From positions 434,198,617 through 434,262,616 of the forward strand of contig CM046875.1 of assembly GCA_025667525.1 (NCBI GenBank): a stretch of 64,000 nucleotides of DNA, in the 5' to 3' direction. The translations under genes were made by a program, and so were the position numbers. Positions 11,601 through 22,300 of the stretch are shown here, piece by piece. Under the pieces are notes generated by a model. The model ran no database searches, had not been told where the DNA came from, and worked only from the letters and a program-made list of their open reading frames with translations. Position 1 is the stretch's first letter; every line of letters begins with the position of its first letter. This DNA is from Glebionis coronaria (Eukaryota > Streptophyta > Magnoliopsida > Asterales > Asteraceae).

Positions 11601-11783
11601 GGAAAATTCTTCATTAGGGCTTGGTTCAATGTGCGGCTTCGTTTTCCGTGTTCGTTTTTGCATGATTCTTGTGATCTTTTGTCATTTTCTCAATACCCGT
11701 ACCTAAAATACACAAGCAACAAACACAAGCATATATTTGGGTATTTTCATGATATTTTATGCATTTAAAGCCCTTTTTGGACG

Positions 11784-12152
11784 ATGAGACTATGTATAAA
11801 AGCAGTCTCATTTGGGCCCCTCATTGAAAGGTTGGTGACTGAAGATGTGATAGTAGATGAGATGCATAGAAATCTGGTGCTTCCTAAAGAAATCTCAAAG
11901 GATATCAATGGTCATGCATACACAGAACCAGAGAAAGGCATGGCCTTCATGAACAGAAATTATGACTATGGCTTCCAGAGGGAAAATGAACTGCACCTTG
12001 CATCAATAGTCCAGCTTATCAGACTCAAACAATGCCTATTGAGGAATTGCAAGTCTGCCAGTGATTTTGAGTTTGAGATTGAGTTGGTCATCAACTCAAG
12101 AGTTGACAAGGTGGAAGCACAGAGAATCTGCGACCAGAACCTTGACCAATGA
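11784..12152 (+). pseudogene. K0: C-terminal fragment of a copia third ORF (tentative)
   Basis: A 122-codon frame open from 11769, ending 0.17 kb before a polypurine tract and LTR start. It contains MNRNYDYGFQREN and LHLASIVQLIRL and is acidic/basic mixed with no catalytic motif. Its place, as the last ORF before PPT and LTR on the plus strand, is that of the third ORF of K2 (43770-46838), and the C-terminal helical texture is similar, but I cannot align the two convincingly. The ATG at 11784 is probably just the first Met after the G1 insertion point. The rest would lie left of G1, off-window. Confidence 0.45.
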
Positions 12153-12317
12153 AGAACTTTGTAATTTTTATTTTCTTTTCACCTTTGGGTGTTTATGTAA
12201 TAGGATTAGGTTCTTTATGCTTAATAAAACTCTGAGGTATGTTTGTTAAATTATGTGTAAGAAGAAGTTGTGTACTCACTTACAGTAATTTTAGACTTAG
12301 TATAATTTATTAACAAA

Positions 12318-12328
12318 CAGGGGAAGAT
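12318..12328 (+). promoter_or_regulatory. K0 polypurine tract
   Basis: CAGGGGAAGAT immediately before TGTTGGGCC at 12329. The same arrangement (AGGGGAGGAT then TGTTGGG) ends K2, and it is the usual plus-strand primer of copia elements. Confidence 0.7.
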
Positions 12329-12947
12329 TGTTGGGCCAATGAAAGTTTTAACTATGGCATAGTCTAGATTTGTTTAAATTAGACTAAGTGTTGCGAGTCG
12401 CTGAGAAGACCAACGACAGAGACCAGACCAGCTGATGGCAAAGCCTCAGCTGTCACACCAGGAACATTCAAGTCAAAGATAACGTCAGAGAAATCGAAGA
12501 CTATCTGGAGTCATACTCACCAGCAAGTATGGACACGCTGGGATGTAGAAGGAATATACTGGTGTTCAAGGATCTTTGAGATGACAATACTAAGAGATCA
12601 CTTACAACCCTATGAAGACTAAGCAAGCAGAGACTTGCCTTACCTTTTATAGTTTAGGCGGGAGAATCTCTAAAGTGTTTTGAGCGGGACAAAATAGGAG
12701 ATTTAAGATAAAGCCTAGTACGACCTAGTGGGACAAAGGTGAACAGTTGGCAGAATTGTTCACCTAAAGTTGTTTAAAGGTATGTCTTCATATAGACATG
12801 CATTTAATATGTTGTACTACTTCCACACAGAAGTTGACACGTATCAACTACTCCTACTAAGGAAGCAACCTTGTACCACTATAAATAGGAGGGAGAAAGA
12901 AGATAAATTCAACCCTTGTGCTTGGATAATTTATCTAAGTTCTTTCT
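12329..12947 (+). repeat. K0 3' LTR, truncated by K1 insertion
   Basis: Starts TGTTGGGCC after a polypurine tract and carries a TATA box (ACTATAAATAGG, 12878-12889) near its end. Only ~60 bp of R-U5 remain before K1's LTR begins at 12948, so K1 inserted into this LTR. No second copy of this LTR occurs in the window. Confidence 0.65.
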
Positions 12948-13266
12948 TGTTGGAAATACGTTTTTACGTATTTAGGAAGATTCGATCACTCCGACAATAT
13001 ATTAAGTAGTAGCTCGTAGTCTAGATATCTTTATTAAACAAACAAGGCCAAGCCTAGCCTACAACATGTGTAGGCTGGCCCAATATTGTAAGCCCAAGCC
13101 CATCACAAGGCTTGGGTATATAAACCCTCTCCTTTGATGGAGAGGGTGGTGGTTTTCATAATTTACATATAGTTATCTTTCACTTTCTCTCTCTAGGAGT
13201 GTGTGAACTCCATCATCTCTCTATCTTTCTCTCTCTAAAACATAAGCAAGATTTATATATCCTACA
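12948..13266 (+). repeat. K1 5' LTR (319 bp)
   Basis: Begins TGTTGGAAAT and ends CTACA, 3 bp before the primer site. It contains the TATA box TATATAAA (13117-13124). Two perfect short stems flank it: CCCAAGCC/GGCTTGGG (13093-13116) just upstream and ACCCTCTCC/GGAGAGGGT (13124-13147, 6-nt loop) at the expected transcript start. A CT-rich tract (13170-13240) follows. Confidence 0.75.
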
Positions 13267-13269
13267 AAA

Positions 13270-13282
13270 GGTATCAAGAGCC
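13270..13282 (+). promoter_or_regulatory. K1 primer binding site (initiator tRNA-Met type)
   Basis: GGTATCAAGAGCC, the copia consensus TGGTATCAGAGCC with one inserted A and the first T lost; directly downstream of the LTR end. Confidence 0.75.
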
Positions 13283-13370
13283 ATGGGATGAGTGTATTGT
13301 TTATGTGTTTGTATTCTTGATTCATACGCCTTTTTTGATCCATTTTACACGAACCAAAATTTTTTTTTGT

Positions 13371-13424
13371 GTTTTTTATGTTTTTTATGTTTTTTATGTT
13401 TTTTATGTTTTTTATGTTTTTTTC
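13371..13424 (+). repeat. (GTTTTTTAT)n minisatellite in K1 leader
   Basis: About six copies of a 9-bp unit, nearly perfect. The reverse strand reads through as repeated KNI, which is not a real gene. Confidence 0.9.
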
Positions 13425-13559
13425 TTGATACAAATCTTCTACATAGTCGTGGTAGAGATTTGGTATAGTTACTTTGGCTAAAAACACAAAATTTTTGGGT
13501 GTTTTGATCATTTTTTTGTCTTAAAATCTCGAACTGGTTGAGTTTTGTCCGAGAAAAGT

Positions 13560-13910
13560 GGGATATATTCCGATCAGTGTCATCGGAAAAGGGTTTAAAG
13601 GATTCAAAAAGTTATTCCGATCAGTATCATCGGAAAAGGGTTTAGGGATTCCGATTGCATTCCGATTTGAGTATTCCGATTTAGGTATTCCGATTTGGGA
13701 CATTCCGATAAGGGACATTCCGATTTGGTACATTCCGATTTGGTACATTCTGATTTAGGACATTCCGATTAGGGACATTCCGACAAGGGTATTCCGATTA
13801 GGGACATTCCGATCAAGGTTATTTCGATAGGGTTTATTCCAACGGCTTTCCGACTGATATTCCGACCGCTTTCCGATCCTTTATTCCGATCAACATTCCG
13901 ACAACCCAAA
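13560..13910 (+). repeat. ATTCCGAT repeat block in K1 5' leader
   Basis: Roughly twenty copies of WTTCCGAT/C in 350 bp, many in a 15-16 bp unit (GGGACATTCCGATTTGG type) between 13655 and 13800, more irregular at the edges. All but two copies are in the sense orientation of K1. The block lies in the transcribed leader between primer site and gag ATG. The same octamer is reiterated in the G2 and G3 LTRs, there also in sense orientation. Confidence 0.9.
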
Positions 13911-14066
13911 ATTATTCCTTAAAAAAAATTTGTCTTGGAATTTTTGGTTTATCGAGAACATAATTTAGGGGATTTCAACATTATTTCTCAGCTTTAACAC
14001 ACTACAACAAACACATTTACTTTCTCTCAATGTTCAATCAATATTTGTAAATCTTAACTTATCGAA

Positions 14067-15464
14067 ATGGAGTACACATCTCTTACGGATAAGTCCATCC
14101 TCTCAGGTACGGATAATCGTCCACCAATGTTGGAGAAGTCTATGTACGAGGATTGGACTTCCCGAATGGAACTTTACATGTTGAACAAAGAGAATGGACA
14201 TCTCATTTGGGCATCGGTGCTCAATGGACCATTAGATTATGGTACAGTGACGGAAGGTACAGCTACTCGTCCTCGAACAACGGGTGAATTGACTGGAGAT
14301 ATGAAGATTCAAGACAAATGTGATAAGTATGCTACAAACATCATTCTCCAAGCCCTTCCTCCAGATGTCTACAAACTCGTCAGTAAAAATAAAGTTGCTA
14401 AAGATTTATGGGACAGAATTCGTGTTCTAATGCAAGGCACCTCCTTAACTAAACAAGAATGAGAGTGTAAGCTTTATGATACTTTCGATAAGTTTGCCTA
14501 TGTGCCAGTGGAGACTCTCAATGACTGCTATCTGATATTTACCCTATTGTTGAATGAACTGAATATCTATGGCATGGCAATTCCTACGTTTCAATTGAAC
14601 ACCAAGTATTTTAATACTCTTCCTTCAGAATGGAAAAAGTACGTGACGGATGTTAAATTGGCTAAGGACTTGCATAACACCAATGTGGATCAACTTCAAG
14701 CTTTTCTTCAACAACATGAATGCCATGTGATCGAGGCTCGGTTGTCTAAACCTCAAGTTCATGATCCACTTGCCATGTATGCTTCTCAACAAAACACGGC
14801 TTATACTTATCAACAACCATCATACTTGCAGCAGCCACCACCACACACCTATCAGCAACCACAGCAACCATCTTATCAACCACCAATGATGCCACAGCAA
14901 GCATTTCAACAAAGTGTTCATCAACAATCTTTTCCACAGCAACCACCATATCAGAAAACACCATCACAAGCCAACACTTCTCCAATGGGCTATACTCCTC
15001 AGCAAGGATACTTTCTAATTGAAGCACAACCAGCACAAGCCTTCTACTCTAATGAACTTCCACCAATCCAAGCACCGGTCTTTACTCCAAATGATACGCC
15101 AGCTGATGTTCTAAACCATCTCACTGCCTACTTGTCAAAACTTGTTGCAACTAGAGGATTTCCACCAACAAACAATCAGCTCGGCACCTCTTCAAATCCT
15201 TGACAACAAGCTACTGTTCAAGATGGTGAAGTAACAGTGCAACCTATTCAGGGGAGGCAAAATTCATATGGACCTCCTACAAGGACTGTAAATGCTCAAG
15301 CTGTGAATTCTCAAGCTAATGGAAATGGAAGCCCCATTGGTCCTCAAAAGGTTGTGACTTGCTACAATTGTCGAGGACAAGGTCATATGGCTAGGCAATG
15401 CACTCAGCCGAAAAGGATAAGGGATGAAGCGTGGTTTCGTGAGAAAATGTATTTGGTTGATGCT
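14067..15464 (+). pseudogene. K1 gag, N-terminal part up to the G2 insertion
   Basis: A single frame from ATG 14067 to 15464 with two in-frame TGA stops (14460-14462 and 15201-15203). The copia Gag core (UBN2-type, DLWDRIRVLMQGTSLT; LNTKYFNTLPSEWKKYV) is followed by a Gln/Pro-rich region (14790-15060) and the zinc knuckle CYNCRGQGHMARQC near residues 430-445. The knuckle is immediately followed by the insertion point; the codon at the junction (GCT) is part of the duplicated target ATGCT (15460-15464). Gag would package element RNA. Confidence 0.9.
15460..15464. repeat. Target site duplication of G2 (left copy, ATGCT)
   Basis: ATGCT here and at 24359-24363 flank G2 exactly at its TG...CA ends. 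Confidence 0.95.
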
Positions 15465-17186
15465 TGAAATTAGGCTTTTGACACCCGTATAAAAATTAAA
15501 GTTCAAGTCTCGATATCTTAACGAATTGATTCCCGGTTTAAAGTACGACTCAGTTGAATTTGGTAAAACAAATATTTTTGGTTGTTTTTAAATTTAAATA
15601 TGCAAAGACTTATAAGTAAATGTCGTTAAAGTAAAGTGGCGTGAAAGTAAATCTAAATCTAATTAAAAGAAAGTATGCAATATTTAAAAATGTGACGAAA
15701 AAGTAGATTAATTAGATGACAATAGTTAAAAGCGTGACGAGAATTAAAGTTAGACAAAGAATTAAAATGATAATGCAAAAATTAAACAAGACAAAGCCAT
15801 AAAAGAAATCCCGGATCGGAATGTATTCCGATCAGCACCCTAATCGGAATAATCTTACCACTCTGATCGGAATGAGAATCGAAAAGTCCAATCGGAAAGC
15901 TGTCACCTTACCTTGATCGGAATGCCAAACACACCACTGATCGGAATGCCAAAAACCTACCTGGTCGGAATGCTTGGTCGGAATAACCAATCGGAATGTG
16001 TAGAAGATCTCTGATCGGAATAACTGTCACCAAACTCTGATCGGAATCCCCTAGACTCCCCAATCGGAATATCGTTAACCCTTGATCGGAATAACTGTCC
16101 TTACCCACGATCGGAATGAGCTAAATACTCCCGAATCGGAATATGTTAAACCCTTTTCCGACCAAGCCAGAAACGCTGGTCGGAATGTGTAAACCCTTTT
16201 CCGATTGTAAGATCGGAATACGAAGAAAAGTTCACAAAATAAGCTAGAAAAATAAGCTATAATCCTAATAAGCACAAGACAAAATACCTAAAGTAAACCG
16301 TATGAAAATAAGCTACTAGGCTGAAATTTAACAACTTTAAAGACACGAAAAAGATAAGCTTTACTAAAAACAACTTTTATATAAAAATAACTTTTGTAAA
16401 AACTATATAAACTTGAAAATAAACCAAATAAGCTATGAAAATAAATGATTTAAAACAATTAAAAGCATAAAAATGTAATCTTTAAACGAATCAACAAGAC
16501 AAAAAGCATATAAATCAAAGATTAAAGAAAGGAAGAATGAGATCAACAAGATAAAGTAAAGGTGCGAGAATTAAAAGAAACACTTACTTGAAATTAAATG
16601 GTAAATAAGGTGCAAGACATGTAATTAAAAGTGCAATAAAATAAAGGTGGAAGAACTAGTTTGTCAATCTAGCCAACAAAAACAAATGAATGAAAATGGG
16701 AAGTATTTATAGGTGATTAGGAGGATGGTTAGAGGAAGCTTCCTCCCCTCCTTCCTCTCTTCTTAATTGCGCCCTTAAGTCCTTTCTTCTTAATCTTTTT
16801 GTTAATCTTGGAATTTGATGACTTTTGGCTCGGGATTTCTTTGGACTCGTCTTTTAATTCTTCGATAAATAAGACTTGAGATCCTCGGCTTTAAGTAAAC
16901 TTCCGTCTTTTGACTTTTTCTTCGATAAATCTTCAGAATTGGTCTTGGACTTCCGTTCTTTTTGCACTATTGACTGCTTGACTTCGTCTGTCATCTTTTT
17001 CTTCAATAAAAGTCCGTAAATGCCCGTGAATTCCCGTGTTTTCTCCAATTTTAACCTTTTCATCCTAAATCACAACAAAAACACAAACCACGCATAATTC
17101 CGACATAAAAGACATAAAATACACGTTTTGGTCCGGTTATTATTGTAATTAAGTGGTAGAAAAGATGTGTGTTTACACACATATCA
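15465..17186 (-). repeat. G2 3' LTR (1722 bp)
   Basis: TGAAATTAGG...CATATCA. Minus-strand TATA CTATAAATAC at 16712-16703 separates ~470 bp U3 (right) from ~1240 bp R-U5 (left). U5 holds the ATTCCGAT block (15813-16220). U3 holds a Lys-rich small frame (17063-16854) shared by all five G2/G3 LTRs. Length is identical to the 5' LTR. Confidence 0.95.
15813..16220 (-). repeat. ATTCCGAT repeat block in G2 LTR U5
   Basis: About twenty copies of ATTCCGAT/C on the minus (sense) strand (plus: GATCGGAAT), irregularly spaced 12-40 bp, in the transcribed U5. The same block is at 22985-23392 in the other LTR and, diverged with an added ATTGCGAT variant, in the G3 LTRs. Confidence 0.9.
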
Positions 17187-17226
17187 AATCCCCTACACTT
17201 GACCATTGCAATGTCCTCATGCAATG
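17187..17226 (-). promoter_or_regulatory. G2 polypurine tract and adjacent stem-loop
   Basis: Minus strand AAGTGTAGGGGATT abuts the 3' LTR (plus CCCCTACACTT 17190-17200). Just inside lies the stem CATTGCA/TGCAATG (17204-17226) whose loop includes TGTCCTCA. The tract primes plus-strand DNA. Confidence 0.85.
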
Positions 17227-19327
17227 CATTAGTTACAAAGCACGTTTACATTTTTCATCATAATTAATCCACGTTGGCCTTTATTAAAGAGATAGAAACT
17301 ATAAACATTCAAAGTAAAGAAATCAAAAAGCATACCTTGGGTTTTGGAAGTGTTATGAATAATCATCATCCTCAAGTTTTCACTTTCTCCAAACCAAGCT
17401 TAAAAACGAGATCATTGTTATTATAAGTTAGCAAACTAACACGAACTCATGTGGGCCAATTATTCACTTAGACTCCCTTATTCCTAGGGGTATCTCTTAT
17501 ATTTTATAGTTGTCTTAAATGATCACGAGGATGCCTTTTTGACTTATTTCGATAGTTATTTAGTCTGAAAATAAAGTGAACGATTTAATCAATAGTTAGC
17601 TAAAGGACAAAATCTTTTAAAAATGCTTCTCGGGACCTCATAAAGTTCATATCTTGGCATAACTCGCTTCGCGATTTGAGACCTTTCTCGGACCGATATT
17701 TGGCAACGACTTCATACTTCAAACTTTGAGAGGCGTTCATGAAATTATGGTCTTCTCTTCATAATGGAATTTCTTCACTTGAAGTTTTGAGAGATTCATA
17801 CTTGGACCACGACTTCTTAATTTTTCTCCAATATTTATTTTGGACTTTGATATACAACGATCCGCCTCCTTTTATGACTTGGATCTATTTATCCTCATAC
17901 CTTGTTAGGGTCTTTTCGGATACACTTCTCCATGACTTTTGGGGAGTTTTCGCTTTACGTCGTGTGTCTCGATCCTTCATATTGATTTTCGATAAATGAT
18001 TCTTCACATCACTTTGGATCTTTTAGCAACAAAATATAGCCCTCATGCCTTGTTAGGGCCTTTTCGGACTAGCCAATCTTCGCATCCCGCTTCAATAAGT
18101 TATGCCTTGGCTATGAACTCTAATCCATACATAGCAACTTTTTAACGATCTTGGGCTAGAAGCTAAGTAACTTTTCAAATCGTACAACCTTATTTATTAG
18201 TAGATAAATTATTTAGCAAGCGATGGGAGAATAGGCTTATAATTAACTCACATAAATTCACGAAAGAATACCGGACTTATAATTGGCTCTATCATCTCTC
18301 GTTCTCCACAGTTTAAAATCTCAAAGAATGAGACTCGTGGATGCTTAGCCTATTAAATCAAAGTTTTGGGTTTTTGAGTCGCCTATAGGATCTTGCAAAT
18401 TCTTAGACTTTTTCAAGTTTCGAAATCGCATTTTAAAGTTCCCTTGATAAACGACTCTCTAGGATCAATAATAGGAACTTGCGAAAAGTTCTTGTTCTTA
18501 ACCCGTGAGAGTTAAGACTTTCGCGTTTTATAGCTCCCTATATAAAAGCCTAGCAAAACTTGACTTAAACATGTTAAGGATACTAGCTAGAGTAACTTGG
18601 ATAAGTAAACTCGGGTTGAGTCAAAAGATTCACAACGTTTGAAAATTAAAAACCACTTATTCAAAGATTTATTCTAGCAAAGGAAGAAAATAACTATACA
18701 AAGATAAAAACTAATAGGCTAAAATAGATTAAAAATTTTGAAAAATGTCGAAAAATTGATTTTCCGGTTAAAATGAGGACAAATACAAGGAAAAGGCCAC
18801 TTAACTTCGATAGAAGTCCCCCCTACACTTAAGATAAACATTGTCCTCAATGTTTAAGCATGTGGGAGTAAACTCCCCTACACTTAGGACATTGTGCACG
18901 TTGTTTAAATCTCGCTAAGGAAAAGACAACTAAAGAGAATCCTATTCTAATATTGAAAAATATAAATAGTGAATCGAAAAGAGTTTAGGATAGAACCAGT
19001 AAAATGGAGACACAGAATCACGTGTCGTCAAGAATCATCAAGAGTGGATCATTGAAGCTCGAATCCCTGATTAAGAAGTGAGGAGAGAGAAAACACCAAC
19101 GGGTCTCCCCTACACTTATGATAAAGAAAGCGAAAAGATAGATGCATGGGTTGCCTCCCAAAAAGCGCTTGATTTTTGTTAACCGAGTCATTAGCCTGAC
19201 TCGACCTTGATCATCAACGGAAGAAGCATGAAACATATCCACCAAGATCAAAGACATAGTTTTCGTCCACTAAATAGCACGAGCTTAAGGCGAACAAGGC
19301 AAGCCAAAGAAGAGTAGGCAAGGTTCC
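17227..19327 (-). other. G2 3' non-coding region
   Basis: 2.1 kb without a credible gene; the ORFs at 17739-17999 and 19018-19257 have no family resemblance and are not kept in G3. It carries three further AAGTGTAGGGG copies (plus coordinates 18820-18830, 18875-18885, 19107-19117); the first precedes a 9-bp stem TAAACATTG/CAATGTTTA with TCCT loop (18835-18856). The block is collinear with the G3 units and with G1 positions 1-1148. Confidence 0.8.
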
Positions 19328-22300
19328 CTAAAGCAGCGATGGAGCACGGTGGAAGCAATGTTGAAGTGGTGCAAGCAGATTTCCATAAGTTCCAAAGATT
19401 TTTCCTTTTATTTCATCAGGTGGATACTGAGATGGCTTAAAGATTGCAATGCCGGGGTCGAACACCTTTTCCTTTAGGGGAAAATAGCACTCAGGCTCAG
19501 CAGAGTGTGAAGAAGATCCGCGAAGAAGCACAACCTCGTCCTCAGAAGTGGGATAAAGAGGTGTTAACTCATACGTGCTGCGGATATCGGTGTCGACCGG
19601 TTTCTTCTCCTTAGAAAGAATGTTCTTCAAATCCAAAGTAAGATCAAGACGATAATCTTCAAAATCCAAAGGAGGTGCATCACTCTCATGAGGGAAGTAA
19701 GTATTAAGAAATGCAGAGAAGTCTTCCTCAAATGAGTAAATGTCCAAAGTAGGATCGAGTGATGGCGGAGGATCTTCATCATGTGAAGAATCGCTCGAAA
19801 GAGTATCGGCCTCATCAAAATCATCATATGTGGGCAGCTCGGGATACTCAGAAGTAAGGTCATCATAATCATCCGAGTCTGAGCTAGAATCATCATCATA
19901 AGCATCAAAGACCGGTGGAGAATCATAAATGGGAGAAGCGTCCAAAGTGGGGAGAGCATCATTCCCATCATCATGAAAAAGTGGATTATCGATGCAAGAG
20001 TCGAATAGAGGATTGTCGTAGACGGTAAAGTCATCGAGCACATTCATCATATTCACTGATTCTCGGCCTCCAAAGGTTGTACTGGTAAGCTTCCCCATTT
20101 TAAAAATTTGTGCATCATCCCCGACTCGTAAGATTAACTCACCTTCGGCCACATCCACTAAAGCTCGTCCGGTTCTCAAGAATGGCCGACCAAGTATTAA
20201 GGGAATACGAGGGTCCATTTCATAATCAACTATGACAAAATCGACCGGGAAAGTAAATGTGCCAACTTTAATAAACACATCTTCGGTTATACCAACGGGG
20301 TAAGCGAGAGTGCGATTTGCAAGTTCAAGAGTCATCTTTGTTGGAGTGAGGTCGGGTAATGATAGTGTTTTCCAAACACTCAAAGGCATCAAATTAATAC
20401 TGGCCCCGAGATCAGCAAGGGCAGTAAATTCTTCAGTTTTGTTGAACACGCAAGGCAACACAAAACGACCGGGATCTCCAAGCTTTTCTGGCAGTTCTTT
20501 AAGAATAACTGCAGAGCAGTTTTCATTTAAGCGTGTGTTGGCGAGTTCAATCAGCTTCTCCTTCTTGCTAAGCAATTCCTTAAATGCTTTAACAAATTTG
20601 GGCATGTGGACAAGTGCTTCAAGAAAGCTAATGTTGAAGTTCATTTGAGAAATCATCTTCACATAGCGTGTCACGTCGGAGTCCTCCTTGGTTAGCATTT
20701 TGGTCTTGCCTAAACGAGAGGGATAAGGGATATTGGGTTTGGGTGGTGAAGGTGTAGGTGTAGGTGGTAAAGGTTGAGATGTTGAAGGGTCATTCGTGGA
20801 AACATCGTCATGACGAGGCGGAGACGGTAATGGTGCACTAATACTAGGTGTAGGAGGAGTAGGGATAAATGTTGGTGGAGGAGGTGTAGATGATGGGGGT
20901 GGGATTGGTGATCCTACGATGGTGACTCCACTACGGGTAGTAATAGCACTCACATTGGCTCGCGGATTAGTGACGGTGTTTGAAGGTAGAGAACTCGAAG
21001 AAGAAGGTTGAGCGGCAGGCAAGAAACTAGCAAACAAATTCTTTAATTCATTCGTTTGAGTGCTGAAGGAGGATTGAATATTATCGCGAACCTCGGATCT
21101 AATCTCATTTCCTTGCTTCGTGATATCTCCTTTAAGATTGATAATTTGGCTTTGCAGATTCTTGATTTGCTCACCTTGGGTTCTCATGATGGCTTCAACA
21201 TCGAAATTAATGGGTGGGGTTTGTTGAGCGGGTGGGTGATAAGGATTAGAAGCTCTTGGTGGGATTTGGTTGCTTCTAGTGTAGTTGTTGGCGGGGTTTT
21301 GGTATTGAGGAGAAAAACCGGGTGAAAGGTAGTTGTTGGATCGGTAACTCAGCAGATTTCTATCCCCTTGAGGTCGAGCTTGGTAATTTTCCAGTGAATA
21401 ATTACCATAAGCTGCATACACATTTTCCGGATTTCCTTGTGTCGAAGGACAATCGGTGTATGGGTGTGGACCGCCGCATGTTTCACAAGGAGCAGCAACA
21501 GCTTTAACTTGTTGTTGTTGTTGGTTTGAAGCTAAGAGTTGCATACTTCTGCTCATTTCAGTCAGCACACGGGTGAGTTCGGTCATATCAGGGGTTGCTG
21601 AGGTGGATGAAACATTGACTCTCGGGTTGTTCCTTGAAGAAGCGGAGGAATCCCAGTTTTTGTGGTGAGTAGTCATGTTCTCAATTAGCTCTCTACACTC
21701 CTCGGGTCTCCTTTTCATGAATGTGCCACCGGCGGCTGCATTGATCGTATCACGATCTCGAAAAGTTAAACCGTAGTAGAAAGTATCTATTAAGGTTACA
21801 GGGAGCATGTTGTGGTTTGGACATCTATCGATCAAGACATTATATCTTTCCCAAGCATCAAAAAGAGATTCATCGGGATCTTGCATGAAACCGCTGATTT
21901 GATTGCGAAGGCTCGTGACCATGGATGGTGGAAAGTAGCGCGACAAAAAGCGTTGAGTCATGTCATCCCAAGTGTGAATAGAATTCTTCGGGAGACGATC
22001 AAACCATTTCTCGGCATGATGTAATAAAGTATGTGGAAAGAGTTGTAGGCGAAGTTCATCCATTGTGGGCACCAGCCAACTTCATGCTTTGGGTAATTGT
22101 AATGAACTTGTCGAGGTGTTTGTTGGCATCATCATCAGGAAATCCACGGAATGGGTTTGTTTGCACTTGCTGAATCATGTGGTGCTTCAACGAAAACTCA
22201 GGAGCGTTGATTTGCATCGGCGCAATCGGTCCTCCTCGTCCAAACATTGTAGGTTGACAAAGCTCCTCCATGGTCCGAAGATCGGGCTGTGGAAGAACAT

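Larger units (their letters stand above)
1..11783 (-). mobile_element. G1: Athila-like Ty3/gypsy retrotransposon, decayed, 3' LTR off-window
   Basis: In minus orientation the order is 5' LTR (~11783 to 7606), tRNA-Asp type primer site (7602-7586), gag, protease, RT, RNase H, integrase (to 1149), then 3' non-coding sequence to the window edge. The order PR-RT-RH-IN and the integrase style are those of the Athila branch of Ty3/gypsy. The coding part is split over all three minus frames by several frameshifts and in-frame stops, so it is a pseudo-element. The right end is set by where coding sequence of another element (K0) becomes open near 11769-11784. No TSD can be checked because the left end is outside the window. 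Confidence 0.85.
7606..11783 (-). repeat. G1 5' LTR (long, ~4.2 kb; right end approximate)
   Basis: The left end on the plus strand is TGATAGTTG, 3 bp from the primer site. The interior is AT-rich with no gene (small ORFs at 9655-9870 and 10920-11120 are unsupported). The minus-strand TATA (CTATATAAAG, 10462-10453) divides it into ~1.3 kb of U3 to the right and ~2.8 kb of R-U5 to the left. Between 8398 and 8620 there is a cluster of TGGGCC/GGCCCA elements. Poly-purine/AT-rich low-complexity DNA fills 7870-8350. The right boundary is inferred from where K0 coding sequence opens and is uncertain by tens of bases or more. The partner LTR is off-window, so length cannot be verified. Confidence 0.6.

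Noticed and set aside
13221..13511. Minus-strand ORF with KNI repeats
   Set aside because: Produced by the 9-bp minisatellite in the K1 leader.
15813..16220. Regularly recurring GATCGGAAT units that look like a CRISPR-type array
   Set aside because: Units are only 8-9 bp, spacing is irregular, and the block lies in LTR U5 of a plant retrotransposon with no cas genes.
19627..20043. Met/Leu/Ile-rich ORFs in the acidic region (also 49354-49731, 56564-56941, 63722-63982), possible membrane proteins
   Set aside because: They are frame-shifted readings of GAT/GAC repeats encoding the acidic Gag tail; they share its exact extent in every copy.
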